From assembly GCA_937959115.1 (NCBI GenBank), contig CALGAW010000040.1, forward strand, positions 62,001 to 126,000: a stretch of 64,000 bases of DNA, read 5' to 3'. Shown here piece by piece: positions 19,031-26,985 of the stretch. Under the pieces are notes generated by a model, which made no database searches, was not told the DNA's origin, and saw only the letters and a program-made list of their open reading frames with translations. This DNA comes from an uncultured Saprospiraceae bacterium. Lineage in GTDB: Bacteria; Bacteroidota; Bacteroidia; Chitinophagales; Saprospiraceae. Each line of letters opens with the position of its first letter. Positions within the stretch are counted from its first letter, which is position 1. A program made the translations under genes and the position numbers.

Positions 19031-19684
19031 TTAAATCGGTATGTTAATTTTTTCACCTAAAAATTTAGGTTTTGTCTTAAGAATATGCACATCCAACAAG
19101 GCTTTTAGTCGAGCTAGATATTCGCGATTATAAGGTCTTCTAGTTTGGGAGATCACTGTTTTTGCATTGTAAGCAACGGCATTTATTCCAAAATATTTGG
19201 CGATATATGCTGCTCTATAGTTGTGAAACTCTTGGGAGATAATTGTAAAATCGTTTTGTTGAAAAACCTCCTTGCATCGAACTACAGAGTCAAACGTTCT
19301 GAATCCGGCATAATCAAGTGTTATACAATTGTCTGGTATGTCAAGCTTCACCAATGCCTGATACATTTTACGGGGTTCGTTGTAATTGGTTTGGCTATTG
19401 TCTCCACTAACGATAATATGTTTGATTTTTTCTTGCTTAAACAACTCTGCCGCGGCTTCCACACGATATTTAAAAAATAGATTCGTATTTCCATTTACAA
19501 GTCGATTGCTAGTACCAAGGACAAGGCCAACGTCTTTATTCGGTAAATCATTTATAGAGTCAAATACAATGGCTTTACTTTGCTGTACGATCCAGATGTT
19601 TCCTAAAAGTATAATTAGAAACGGAGTAAGCGCAAAGATCAAAATGGTTTGCCACCAATATCTACGTAGTAATTTAATAATCAA
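19031..19684 (-). CDS. sanA: SanA/DUF218 family envelope protein
   Basis: A 217-residue protein with one N-terminal membrane helix (~12-35) and a periplasmic DUF218 domain: VGLVLGTSN, RVEAAAELFKQ, HIIVSGDN, EPRKMYQAL and IISQEFHNYRA. This matches SanA, which affects the envelope barrier against vancomycin at high temperature in Escherichia coli; the biochemical activity is unknown. It is the first gene of the tpiA operon. A second DUF218 protein, a lipoprotein, is encoded at 56574-57275 and belongs to the YdcF branch. Confidence 0.82.
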   Translation of the reverse strand: MIIKLLRRYWWQTILIFALTPFLIILLGNIWIVQQSKAIVFDSINDLPNKDVGLVLGTSNRLVNGNTNLFFKYRVEAAAELFKQEKIKHIIVSGDNSQTNYNEPRKMYQALVKLDIPDNCITLDYAGFRTFDSVVRCKEVFQQNDFTIISQEFHNYRAAYIAKYFGINAVAYNAKTVISQTRRPYNREYLARLKALLDVHILKTKPKFLGEKINIPI

Positions 19685-19804
19685 TTGACTGCTTGTTAAT
19701 TAATTTCATGTACTCGTAATGAATTCCTGTTCTCGCAATATATGTTCTATTGTTGAATAGTAAAAACTGTAGCAGATAAAAGGGGCCATCTTAACAAATA
19801 TTTA

Positions 19805-20611
19805 TTATTGGTTTTTTCCTAGCTCAATTGCGCGTTCATGTGCAGCTCTAGTGCCACTATTGATTCCAGTGTCTACAGAATTGCTAGCAAACGAATTCAT
19901 AGCTGCTTCTGTAGTTCCTCCTTTAGACGCTACTTTTTGTATCCAGTCTTTGCAGGATAGCTCATTCCTGTTTTGCAGATGCACTGATCCCATAAAGGTT
20001 TGGCCAACGAGCAACTCTGCTTCTGATTCGCTGAATCCTAATTCTTTAGCTGAATCAATCATTGCATTCATAAAATAGTAGACGTAGGCTGGTCCGCTTC
20101 CAGAAATTGCAGTAGCTGCGTCGATTAGTTGTTCTGATTCCACATAAATGGTTTTTCCTGTGGTGTTTAGAAGGTTTTGAACGGTGACTAGCTCAATTCT
20201 TGTAATATCATCTGTGCTTGTAAAAACGGTCATTCCCATTCCGATTTGCGCTGGGAGGTTTGGCATTGCTCTGATAATCTTTGTCACACCGAGCGAAGAA
20301 GCAATGAAATCCATTTTAACGCCTGCCATGATCGACAATACGACCTGCTGAGCATCCATGTATGGACGAATGGTATCAAATAACATGGATGTATCTTGCG
20401 GTTTTACTGCTAGAATGATAAGGTCTGCCTTCTTTAAACAGTCTTCAGGAGTTCCATAGACGGATCCCACGTTTTGTGAATTTAGAAGTTGAGCTCTATC
20501 CTCTGATTTTTCTAGTATCATTAGGTCTTTCTCTTCTGCAACACGTGCTTTTAAAAAGCTATGTGCATAAGTGATTCCCATATTCCCACCTCCGATGATC
20601 AGTGTTTTCAT
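19805..20611 (-). CDS. proC: pyrroline-5-carboxylate reductase
   Basis: The last step of proline synthesis: NAD(P)H-dependent reduction of pyrroline-5-carboxylate. The 268-residue product begins with a Rossmann motif (LIIGGGNMGITYA), has VKPQD at the NAD(P) site, IRAMPNLPAQIGMG, and the dimer/active-site signature ISGSGPAYVYYFMNAM with the Pro/Ala-rich domain after it. The C-terminus (NSGTRAAHERAIELGK) is typical. The gene starts 2 bp after the dcd stop, so the two are co-transcribed, although the pathways differ. Confidence 0.95.
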   Translation of the reverse strand: MKTLIIGGGNMGITYAHSFLKARVAEEKDLMILEKSEDRAQLLNSQNVGSVYGTPEDCLKKADLIILAVKPQDTSMLFDTIRPYMDAQQVVLSIMAGVKMDFIASSLGVTKIIRAMPNLPAQIGMGMTVFTSTDDITRIELVTVQNLLNTTGKTIYVESEQLIDAATAISGSGPAYVYYFMNAMIDSAKELGFSESEAELLVGQTFMGSVHLQNRNELSCKDWIQKVASKGGTTEAAMNSFASNSVDTGINSGTRAAHERAIELGKNQ

Positions 20612-20613
20612 TG

Positions 20614-21150
20614 TTAAAATTTATTCTTCCACATCATTGATTCTGTCGGCTTTTTGCTGACTTTGTTGTATTTGGCGTTTTTCTTTTTGTTGTAATAATT
20701 TTCAATTTCACCATCTACAGCAAAATAGATGAGTTGCCCAATAGGCATTCCTGCATAGATTCGAACGGGCTGTACACAGGAGATTTCGAGCGTCCAGTTA
20801 TTGCAGAATCCTACATCTCCTTTACCAGCAGTAGCGTGAATATCAATTCCGAGTCGACCAACACTTGATTTCCCTTCTAGGAAGGGAACGGAATTATGTG
20901 TTTCTGTATACTCTACTGTTGCACCTAAATAAAGTGTACCAGGTGCAATGATAAACCCTTCTTCTGGTATCAGTACTTCCTCTATTTCATTATGGCTTTT
21001 CGCATCAAGCACTCGACTTTTGTATACAGCAAGATACTTTGAAAGATGAACATCATATGAATTCGTTCCAAGACATTCTTTCTTATAGGGTTCTATTACA
21101 ATGGAGCCATCCTTGATCGATTCGAGTATTTTCTTATCAGATAATATCAT
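20614..21150 (-). CDS. dcd: dCTP deaminase
   Basis: Dcd turns dCTP into dUTP for thymidylate synthesis. The 178-residue protein carries the family signature KSSVGRLGIDIHATAG with the catalytic serine/arginine, then GFCNNWTLEI with the catalytic glutamate, and the C-terminal PIGQLIYF. A bifunctional dCTP deaminase/dUTPase is possible from sequence alone. It is the first gene of a dcd-proC pair. The upstream gap carries AT-rich repeats. Confidence 0.93.
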   Translation of the reverse strand: MILSDKKILESIKDGSIVIEPYKKECLGTNSYDVHLSKYLAVYKSRVLDAKSHNEIEEVLIPEEGFIIAPGTLYLGATVEYTETHNSVPFLEGKSSVGRLGIDIHATAGKGDVGFCNNWTLEISCVQPVRIYAGMPIGQLIYFAVDGEIENYYNKKKNAKYNKVSKKPTESMMWKNKF

Positions 21151-21178
21151 TTGTTGCGGATTTAAGGATGTAAAAGTA

Positions 21179-21336
21179 ATGTTTAATTTTTAATGTTTAA
21201 TGGTTAATTATTAAGGAATAATTGATAATGTTTAATTACCTCTGGTACTTGGGTATAAACGGGTTAGAAATGAGAGCACAATACTTCCTAACCCAGCATT
21301 ATCGCATGAATCAATGACGATCGAGCAATTAAACAT
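21179..21336. repeat. AT-rich repeat cluster between dcd and yggS
   Basis: ATGTTTAAT occurs three times in direct orientation (21179-21187, 21193-21201, 21228-21236) and once inverted (21328-21336). A GGGTTAG/CTAACCC inverted repeat (21261-21267, 21288-21294) lies between. The spacing is irregular, so this is a low-complexity repeat and not an obvious operator array. Confidence 0.4.
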
Positions 21337-21990
21337 TTAAAATAAAAGACTTCCTATTCTAACCATTGTGCTTCCTTCTTCAATCGCTAGCTTATAATCG
21401 CCTGACATTCCCATTGAAATTTGGTTGAAATCAGAAGATTGCAAAAAATAATCCGATTTCATCTTTTCAGAAATAGTCTTTAATGTTTGAAACTCTTTTT
21501 TTACTATTGATTTGTCATGTGTGAAGGTAGCCATTCCCATCACTCCAACAATTTGAATATGCTCTAGATTATTGAAGGTTTCACTGTTCAACATCTCAAT
21601 TGCAGAAGATTGTGTGAATCCATATTTCGTTTCTTCGGTAGCAATTTTAAATTGAAGGAGGCATTTGATTGTTCGATGATTGATTTTAGCTTGTTTATTA
21701 ATTTCCTTTAAAAGTTTAAAACTATCTACACTATGAATGAGCTCAATAAAAGAAGCTATTTGTTTCACCTTATTTGTTTGTAGGTGACCGATCATATGCC
21801 ATTGAACATCATCAGGAAGTTGGTTTACTTTTTGAAGGAGTTCCTGTACACGGTTTTCACCAAAAGTACGTTGCCCATACTTATAAAGACGATTCAATTG
21901 GTCTATTGTTCTGGTTTTGGAGACCGCTACAAGATGCGCATTATGATCATTTAGATATTCAAGTAAATTATTATATTCATCTTGATTCAT
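21337..21990 (-). CDS. yggS: PLP homeostasis protein YggS/PROSC family
   Basis: A 217-residue single-domain PLP-binding barrel (alanine racemase N-domain fold) that keeps pyridoxal phosphate levels in balance and has no known catalytic reaction. Recognised by LVAVSKTR (the PLP lysine), FGENRVQEL, WHMIGHLQTNK, ECLLQ-like strand CLLQFKIATEETKYGF, GVMGMAT and the C-terminal SMGMSGDYKLAIEEGSTMVR with the phosphate-binding loop. It is divergent from the DUF4296 gene with a 34-bp gap. Confidence 0.94.
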   Translation of the reverse strand: MNQDEYNNLLEYLNDHNAHLVAVSKTRTIDQLNRLYKYGQRTFGENRVQELLQKVNQLPDDVQWHMIGHLQTNKVKQIASFIELIHSVDSFKLLKEINKQAKINHRTIKCLLQFKIATEETKYGFTQSSAIEMLNSETFNNLEHIQIVGVMGMATFTHDKSIVKKEFQTLKTISEKMKSDYFLQSSDFNQISMGMSGDYKLAIEEGSTMVRIGSLLF

Positions 21991-21997
21991 ATTTCAT

Positions 21998-22005
21998 TAA
22001 CTTTG
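21998..22005 (+). promoter_or_regulatory. candidate -7 promoter element TAACTTTG
   Basis: This exact TAnnTTTG match ends 19 bp before the start of the DUF4296 lipoprotein gene, giving a short leader for the lipoprotein/two-component operon. A matching -33 box is not evident. Confidence 0.4.
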
Positions 22006-22024
22006 TGCTTTAAAATTTGTACAA

Positions 22025-22441
22025 ATGTCAGTTTTTTTATTGAAAAATTATCCTTTCGTCTTCGCTTTTTGTCTTTTATTAGCAGCGTGTAATGCTGAAT
22101 CTCCTGTTATTCCAACGAGTACTAACGAAAAATTTGAGATCTCAGAGGAAGAGATGGTTAACATTTTAACGGATGTCCATATTGCTGAAGGATTGATTCA
22201 AGTATCAGAAGGCAGCATTAAAGATAGTGTTGCTAATGCAAACTACCAGAAGATTTATAAGCATTATTCTATTGATGAAGAAAAGTTTGACGAAAGTCTA
22301 AAACAATACCTAAGAAATCCAGTATTAGCCGACAAGGTCTATAAACAAGTGTTAGAAAACTTAACAAAGCTTGAGGCGAAACCAGATCCAAAAGCTAAAG
22401 GAATGAAACAATCAATTGAGACAATAAATTCTAAAAAATAA
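22025..22441 (+). CDS. DUF4296 family lipoprotein
   Basis: A 138-residue lipoprotein: a hydrophobic N-terminus ends in the lipobox LLAAC (Cys ~22), followed by the DUF4296 core (EEEMVNILTDVHIAEGLI, then a Y..IY..Y.ID...F..SL..Y sequence). The rest is charged and helical. The family is found in Bacteroidota and has no known function. The stop is 9 bp before a response regulator gene and all three genes run the same way, so this protein may act as an envelope accessory of the two-component system, which is inference from position. Confidence 0.8.
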   Translation: MSVFLLKNYPFVFAFCLLLAACNAESPVIPTSTNEKFEISEEEMVNILTDVHIAEGLIQVSEGSIKDSVANANYQKIYKHYSIDEEKFDESLKQYLRNPVLADKVYKQVLENLTKLEAKPDPKAKGMKQSIETINSKK

Positions 22442-22450
22442 ACTAGTAAA

Positions 22451-23143
22451 ATGAATGAACAAGTGTCCAAGGTATTGATTGTAGATGATGAGGAAGATAT
22501 TCTAGAATTCATTCAATATAATCTAGAAAAGGAAGGGTATGATGTCTATACTGCAAAAAATGGCCTTGAAGGAATTACTGTCGCCAAAAAAGTGCTTCCT
22601 CAATTAATTTTATTAGATGTGATGATGCCAGAAATGGATGGAATAGAGGTATGCAGAACCTTGAGAGCCGATGCTAGATTTAAACAAACAATTATTGCTT
22701 TTCTTTCAGCTAGAAGTGAAGATTACACTCAAATTGCGGGGTTAGATGTTGGAGGTGATGACTATATCACAAAACCAATCCGCCCGAGACTCTTGATAAG
22801 CAGAATAAAGGCGTTGCTGAGAAGGGCAGAAAAATCTGAAGAGGTGGCAACTGACACGCTGATTTTTGGAAAACTGACAATTAATAAAGAACAGGTTTCA
22901 GTGATGATAGACGACCAGCAAATTCCGTTTGCAAAAAAAGAGTTTGCCCTACTACACCTATTGGCATCAAAGCCGGGAAAGGTTTTTGAAAGACAAGAGA
23001 TCTATAATAAAGTCTGGGGAACTGATGTCATTGTTGGAGATCGAACAATTGATGTTCATATTAGAAAACTAAGAGAAAAAATTGGCTCCGACTACATTAA
23101 AACAATCAAAGGAATTGGATATAAATTTGAATCAGCAGAATGA
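22451..23143 (+). CDS. OmpR/PhoB-family response regulator
   Basis: A 230-residue transcription factor. The receiver domain (~6-120) has the acidic pair in IVDDEED, phosphoacceptor Asp56 (LLDVMMPEMDG), Ser86 in the Thr/Ser switch position and Lys108 (DYITKPI). Residues ~132-228 are a winged-helix DNA-binding domain (FALLHLLASKPGKVFERQEI, TIDVHIRKLREKIG, IKTIKGIGYKF). It overlaps the kinase gene by 4 bp. The PhoB-like architecture suggests phosphate control, but no target site here shows this. Confidence 0.94.
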   Translation: MNEQVSKVLIVDDEEDILEFIQYNLEKEGYDVYTAKNGLEGITVAKKVLPQLILLDVMMPEMDGIEVCRTLRADARFKQTIIAFLSARSEDYTQIAGLDVGGDDYITKPIRPRLLISRIKALLRRAEKSEEVATDTLIFGKLTINKEQVSVMIDDQQIPFAKKEFALLHLLASKPGKVFERQEIYNKVWGTDVIVGDRTIDVHIRKLREKIGSDYIKTIKGIGYKFESAE

Positions 23144-24207
23144 GTTTAATCAACCTTAAGAATCAAACTCCTTTACAATTAGCCCGATATTCTGCATCGA
23201 TCATAACGTTGTCGAATCTAGTAGGTCTAGTATTGCTTAAATTTTGGTTTATCCCCTCGTTTTCCATCTGGTTAATGCTTGGGCTTTCTGTCATTATATT
23301 CATCGTGGCTTACTTCCTGGTTGTTGGTATCCTAGAACGCTATATCTACCACAGAGTCAAGCTTATCCATAAAACAATACATCGATTTAAGTCCAAAAGA
23401 AACGAATCGCTTTCAGACAAACTAGATCTCAAACACCGCCTCATCGATGAAGTAGAACACGAGGTATTAGAATGGGCGAAGGATCAGGAAAAAGAAATGG
23501 ACGATCTCCGTGAACTTGAAGTCTACAGACGAGAGTTTATGGGAAACATCTCCCACGAGCTAAAAACCCCTATTTTCAACATGCAAGGTTATTTGTACAC
23601 CCTTATTGAAGGTGGGTTGTACGATGAGAACATCAATATGAGTTACCTCAAACGTACCGCCAAAAATCTAGAGCGATTACAAGTTATTGTTGAAGAGTTA
23701 GACATGATTTCTCGCTTCGAGTCCAATCAACTTAAAATCGAGTCTAAGGCTTTTGACCTCCCAACACTTATTCTCGAAGCATTTCAAGCAACTGAGCTCA
23801 CTGCAAAGGAAAAGGGCATCTCTCTATATATCAGAAGTGATATGCCAACTGGATATCTAGTGGATGCAGATCGTGACAAAATCAAACAAGTATTCATCAA
23901 TCTACTGATCAATTCTGTTAAATATGGTGATAAAAACGGCAATACAGTCGTCAGTTTCTATAACGTTGACGATCAAACATGCCTGATAGAAGTTACTGAC
24001 AACGGGATGGGCATAGCAGCGCAACACTTGCCTAGGCTTTTTGAACGGTTTTATCGCGTAGATACAAGTCGATCAAGAGATGAGGGCGGAACTGGTTTAG
24101 GGCTAGCCATTGTCAAGCACATCATTGAAGCGCACAATCAAACGATTAATGTTAGGAGTACGGTGGATGTGGGTTCTACGTTTGCTTTTACGTTGAAGAG
24201 AAGTTAG
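23140..24207 (+). CDS. sensor histidine kinase, PhoR-like
   Basis: A 355-residue membrane kinase paired with the preceding regulator (ATGA overlap). Two membrane helices lie at ~18-38 and ~42-63 with hardly any periplasmic loop, so it probably senses within the membrane or through a partner. The dimerisation/phosphoacceptor box is FMGNISHELKTP with His139. The ATPase domain has the N box (NLLINSVKYG), G1 (DNGMGIA), F box (LFERFYRVD) and G2 (GGTGLGLAIVKHI). No PAS domain is visible. The lack of a real sensor loop makes the upstream lipoprotein an interesting candidate partner. Confidence 0.93.
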   Translation: MSLINLKNQTPLQLARYSASIITLSNLVGLVLLKFWFIPSFSIWLMLGLSVIIFIVAYFLVVGILERYIYHRVKLIHKTIHRFKSKRNESLSDKLDLKHRLIDEVEHEVLEWAKDQEKEMDDLRELEVYRREFMGNISHELKTPIFNMQGYLYTLIEGGLYDENINMSYLKRTAKNLERLQVIVEELDMISRFESNQLKIESKAFDLPTLILEAFQATELTAKEKGISLYIRSDMPTGYLVDADRDKIKQVFINLLINSVKYGDKNGNTVVSFYNVDDQTCLIEVTDNGMGIAAQHLPRLFERFYRVDTSRSRDEGGTGLGLAIVKHIIEAHNQTINVRSTVDVGSTFAFTLKRS

Positions 24208-24217
24208 GGCGTGTTGT

Positions 24218-26938
24218 CTATTTTAACAAAACAGAAAAATCGTCGAATCGGGCATCTTCATTTTTCATTTCTAGGAAGTCGACCATGTCTCCTACTGGCA
24301 GTCCAATTTCATCAAGGATATCAAGGGTTTCGGAGGTTCTGATTTCAATTTTTCCGGCTTTGATTTGTTCCATTCTCCACTGGTAGGTATTTTGCATTTT
24401 GTCCCAGATCTCTTGATTTATGATCGTGTGGTCATCATTTGGACTCATTTGCTTGGCATCTTTAAAGGCTTTGTTGTTTCTAGCAAACAGTTCACCAATC
24501 TCCATGATGTAGTAGGCGGTGTGTGCCCATTTTTCTTCCTTGTCTAGAAGTTTAGAATAGAATACCAATTGTAGATCTTCTCGATTTCGAATGTTTTCTT
24601 TAAGATAGGAACGGTTGGGCCACTTTAGATCAATGATTGCTCGATCATCTCCACGTTCTAGGACTAAATCAGCTTTTCCGTTCACTGGAACACCCATAAA
24701 TTCTCCCTCCAATTCTATCTCTGTGCCTCTTATTTTCCAATTGTTTTCTTTGATATGTTTTAACAAGGTGTGCACAGCATAATTCAATTTATTCAGGAAG
24801 CCGATACGTTCAGGTTCTCTTCCATAGAGCAATAAAGTTGCTCCTTCACTTTCAAGAACATCGGTCATCGTATGATCAATGAAGTCATCAATTTGCTCAT
24901 TGGAAAGTGCTAGTACATTTTCTACAGCGAATAGTCGTTCAAACAATAGATGAGATAGGTTTCCAAACAATGTTTTATCCGTTACAACGCTAAGGATAGT
25001 GGACTTTTTAAGTTTCAATTTATGTCTGAATGCCCACTTATAAGGATAATAAAACAAATCAGACAAACTACTAAACGATTCTTTGTCGCGTTCGCTCAAT
25101 TGTTTGTTTGAGGCGATTTCCAAATAGGGATCTTGCTTTTTTGGCGCTCGTCGCTTTAATTCAATTTGCTCTGGGAGTTTGAACGCACTCATAAGCTCAA
25201 GATTCGACTGATTCGCCATATCACAGCTAATGAGTGATAAATCAGTAAAAACCGCATGCAGATCTCCGTAAAGTGGATGTGGTTGAGCTTCATTGCCATT
25301 TATCCTTGCTTGCACAACGAGAATGAGCCTATCAGTGGTTTGAAGGACGGGTCTCAACCGTTGCCAAAGCAAACGCTTCCCTTCTAATTCAGGCGATTCT
25401 GTCTTGAGATGCAAGGCTTCAAGGTAATCGATTTCTTGGGTGTACCATTTAGGAAAACGATGTTCTTCTTCATGATCATTAAAATTCATCCAAAGGGTAT
25501 CCTTCGTCTGTCTTACAATCGCAGAGTGATGATGGACGAAGGGCAAACTCCCTACTTCTGTACTCGACAATTGAACATTTGAAGGTTCGTCTATGGTTCG
25601 AACGATGCGCTCAATTTGCAAGGCGGTTAACTCTGTTTCGGCAGGCGGAAGAAGGGCCAATAAATCTCTTATCTTTTTTGCTTGTGCGCTCAATGTTAAG
25701 AGTGATTGTTCTTTTCCTTGGTATTCATCGTATTGTTTCTTTGCCCATTGTGTTAGATAATTAAAAATTTTGATCACATCCTCCTTTGGCACTTTTCCAT
25801 TGATATCATGCCGTTTGCGGCTAAACCAAAAGTCGTATTGAAATCGAATATCTTTTATTTTTATGGATTTGTCATGCTCGGCACGTTCTTCCAATCTCTT
25901 AAAGTAACCAAAGACCTTCTTTCTCCACTCTTCACTATTAATCCCAGGGCTTTTTGCAATGGAATTTGCGATGATATATCCTAACTCGTAATGCAACGGC
26001 TTAACGGAAAGCGAGACAAATTGTAAGATCTTATAAGGGTCAACGGGTTTCCAGAGAAAAGCAGCGACCAATTTCAAGATTTGCAGTGTTGGCCTAGCTC
26101 TAGAAGAAGAAAGAATACCCATCGCTGGCAATCCTTCCTGAATCATGGTATTTTCAAGGGTTCGATTTTGCTCTGGAATCAAGCAAACTGGTTGGTAATC
26201 AGGATTTAATTTGAATAGTTTTGCGAAATTTGCTGCGTTGTCCGTTTCACGTTCTGCTTTTACGATGATCAATGATCCATCCCCCTTTGGTTGTATCTTC
26301 CCTTTTTTCCCAACGCGTTCGAGTAACGCATTTTGAAATACTGCGAGGTCATTATCTCCTTTAAATTCAGCTGTTTTTGCCTGTTCAATGGTAACACCAA
26401 TTTCTTGAAGCAATAGAAAAAGAGATTGAAAGTGAGGAGGTAACAACTCTAGTGGTTCATTTAAATGGATGCTACTGATGCCTAGCTGAATATCTGTAAT
26501 CAGATTGGCTACTTCAATAAAACGATCAGCAAATCCATTAACTTTCTGCCCAGTTCCTTCGTAGAGGTGCTGAACGTTTGCTAATGTCTGAAGTCTTTCT
26601 GGTGTTTTGTCATTAATATGAAAATCCCAACCAACCAAGAGCATTTCATCTCTTCTTGCCAATAGGTATTCAGCCGTGGCGAATGCATCTGCAGCCAATG
26701 ATCGAGTGTAGTAGGCGTTTGGGTTGTTTTCTGCAAATCGGTATAAGGCTTGTCTGAATTGCTCAATTCTGATGTATTCAAGGTCAGCTTCCTGAGGAGG
26801 AATGCCTATTTGCTCTTCTAGGAAATTGATTAATCCGAACGGGCCACAGTAAACCATTCCTTCTGGATACTCTGAATGGATTTGATGGAGGGGCGGATAA
26901 ACAAGATCATCTAGCTTTAGGCCAAAGTGGATTGTCAT
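24218..26938 (-). CDS. AddB-like PD-(D/E)XK exonuclease subunit
   Basis: A 906-residue protein read from the ATG at 26938; a TATCTTTC promoter-like box at 26957-26964 sits between this ATG and a TTG at 26968. The N-terminal two thirds look like an inactivated helicase of the AddB/RecB kind: there is no Walker A motif, but an alternation of QxLxxLxxxL helices and blocks such as DNAANFAKLF and QPVCLIPEQNR. The C-terminal ~250 residues form a PD-(D/E)XK nuclease, with GTEIELEGEF, NGKADLVLER and AIIDLKWP (Asp and Lys of the core) and QLVFYSKLL. AddB partners AddA in double-strand-break resection; no AddA gene lies in this window. A Cas4-like nuclease is less likely because of the length. Confidence 0.78.
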   Translation of the reverse strand: MTIHFGLKLDDLVYPPLHQIHSEYPEGMVYCGPFGLINFLEEQIGIPPQEADLEYIRIEQFRQALYRFAENNPNAYYTRSLAADAFATAEYLLARRDEMLLVGWDFHINDKTPERLQTLANVQHLYEGTGQKVNGFADRFIEVANLITDIQLGISSIHLNEPLELLPPHFQSLFLLLQEIGVTIEQAKTAEFKGDNDLAVFQNALLERVGKKGKIQPKGDGSLIIVKAERETDNAANFAKLFKLNPDYQPVCLIPEQNRTLENTMIQEGLPAMGILSSSRARPTLQILKLVAAFLWKPVDPYKILQFVSLSVKPLHYELGYIIANSIAKSPGINSEEWRKKVFGYFKRLEERAEHDKSIKIKDIRFQYDFWFSRKRHDINGKVPKEDVIKIFNYLTQWAKKQYDEYQGKEQSLLTLSAQAKKIRDLLALLPPAETELTALQIERIVRTIDEPSNVQLSSTEVGSLPFVHHHSAIVRQTKDTLWMNFNDHEEEHRFPKWYTQEIDYLEALHLKTESPELEGKRLLWQRLRPVLQTTDRLILVVQARINGNEAQPHPLYGDLHAVFTDLSLISCDMANQSNLELMSAFKLPEQIELKRRAPKKQDPYLEIASNKQLSERDKESFSSLSDLFYYPYKWAFRHKLKLKKSTILSVVTDKTLFGNLSHLLFERLFAVENVLALSNEQIDDFIDHTMTDVLESEGATLLLYGREPERIGFLNKLNYAVHTLLKHIKENNWKIRGTEIELEGEFMGVPVNGKADLVLERGDDRAIIDLKWPNRSYLKENIRNREDLQLVFYSKLLDKEEKWAHTAYYIMEIGELFARNNKAFKDAKQMSPNDDHTIINQEIWDKMQNTYQWRMEQIKAGKIEIRTSETLDILDEIGLPVGDMVDFLEMKNEDARFDDFSVLLK

Positions 26939-26985
26939 TTTTTGGTGTTTTGAATCGAAAGATAACAAATTAACTGCTTAAGTTA

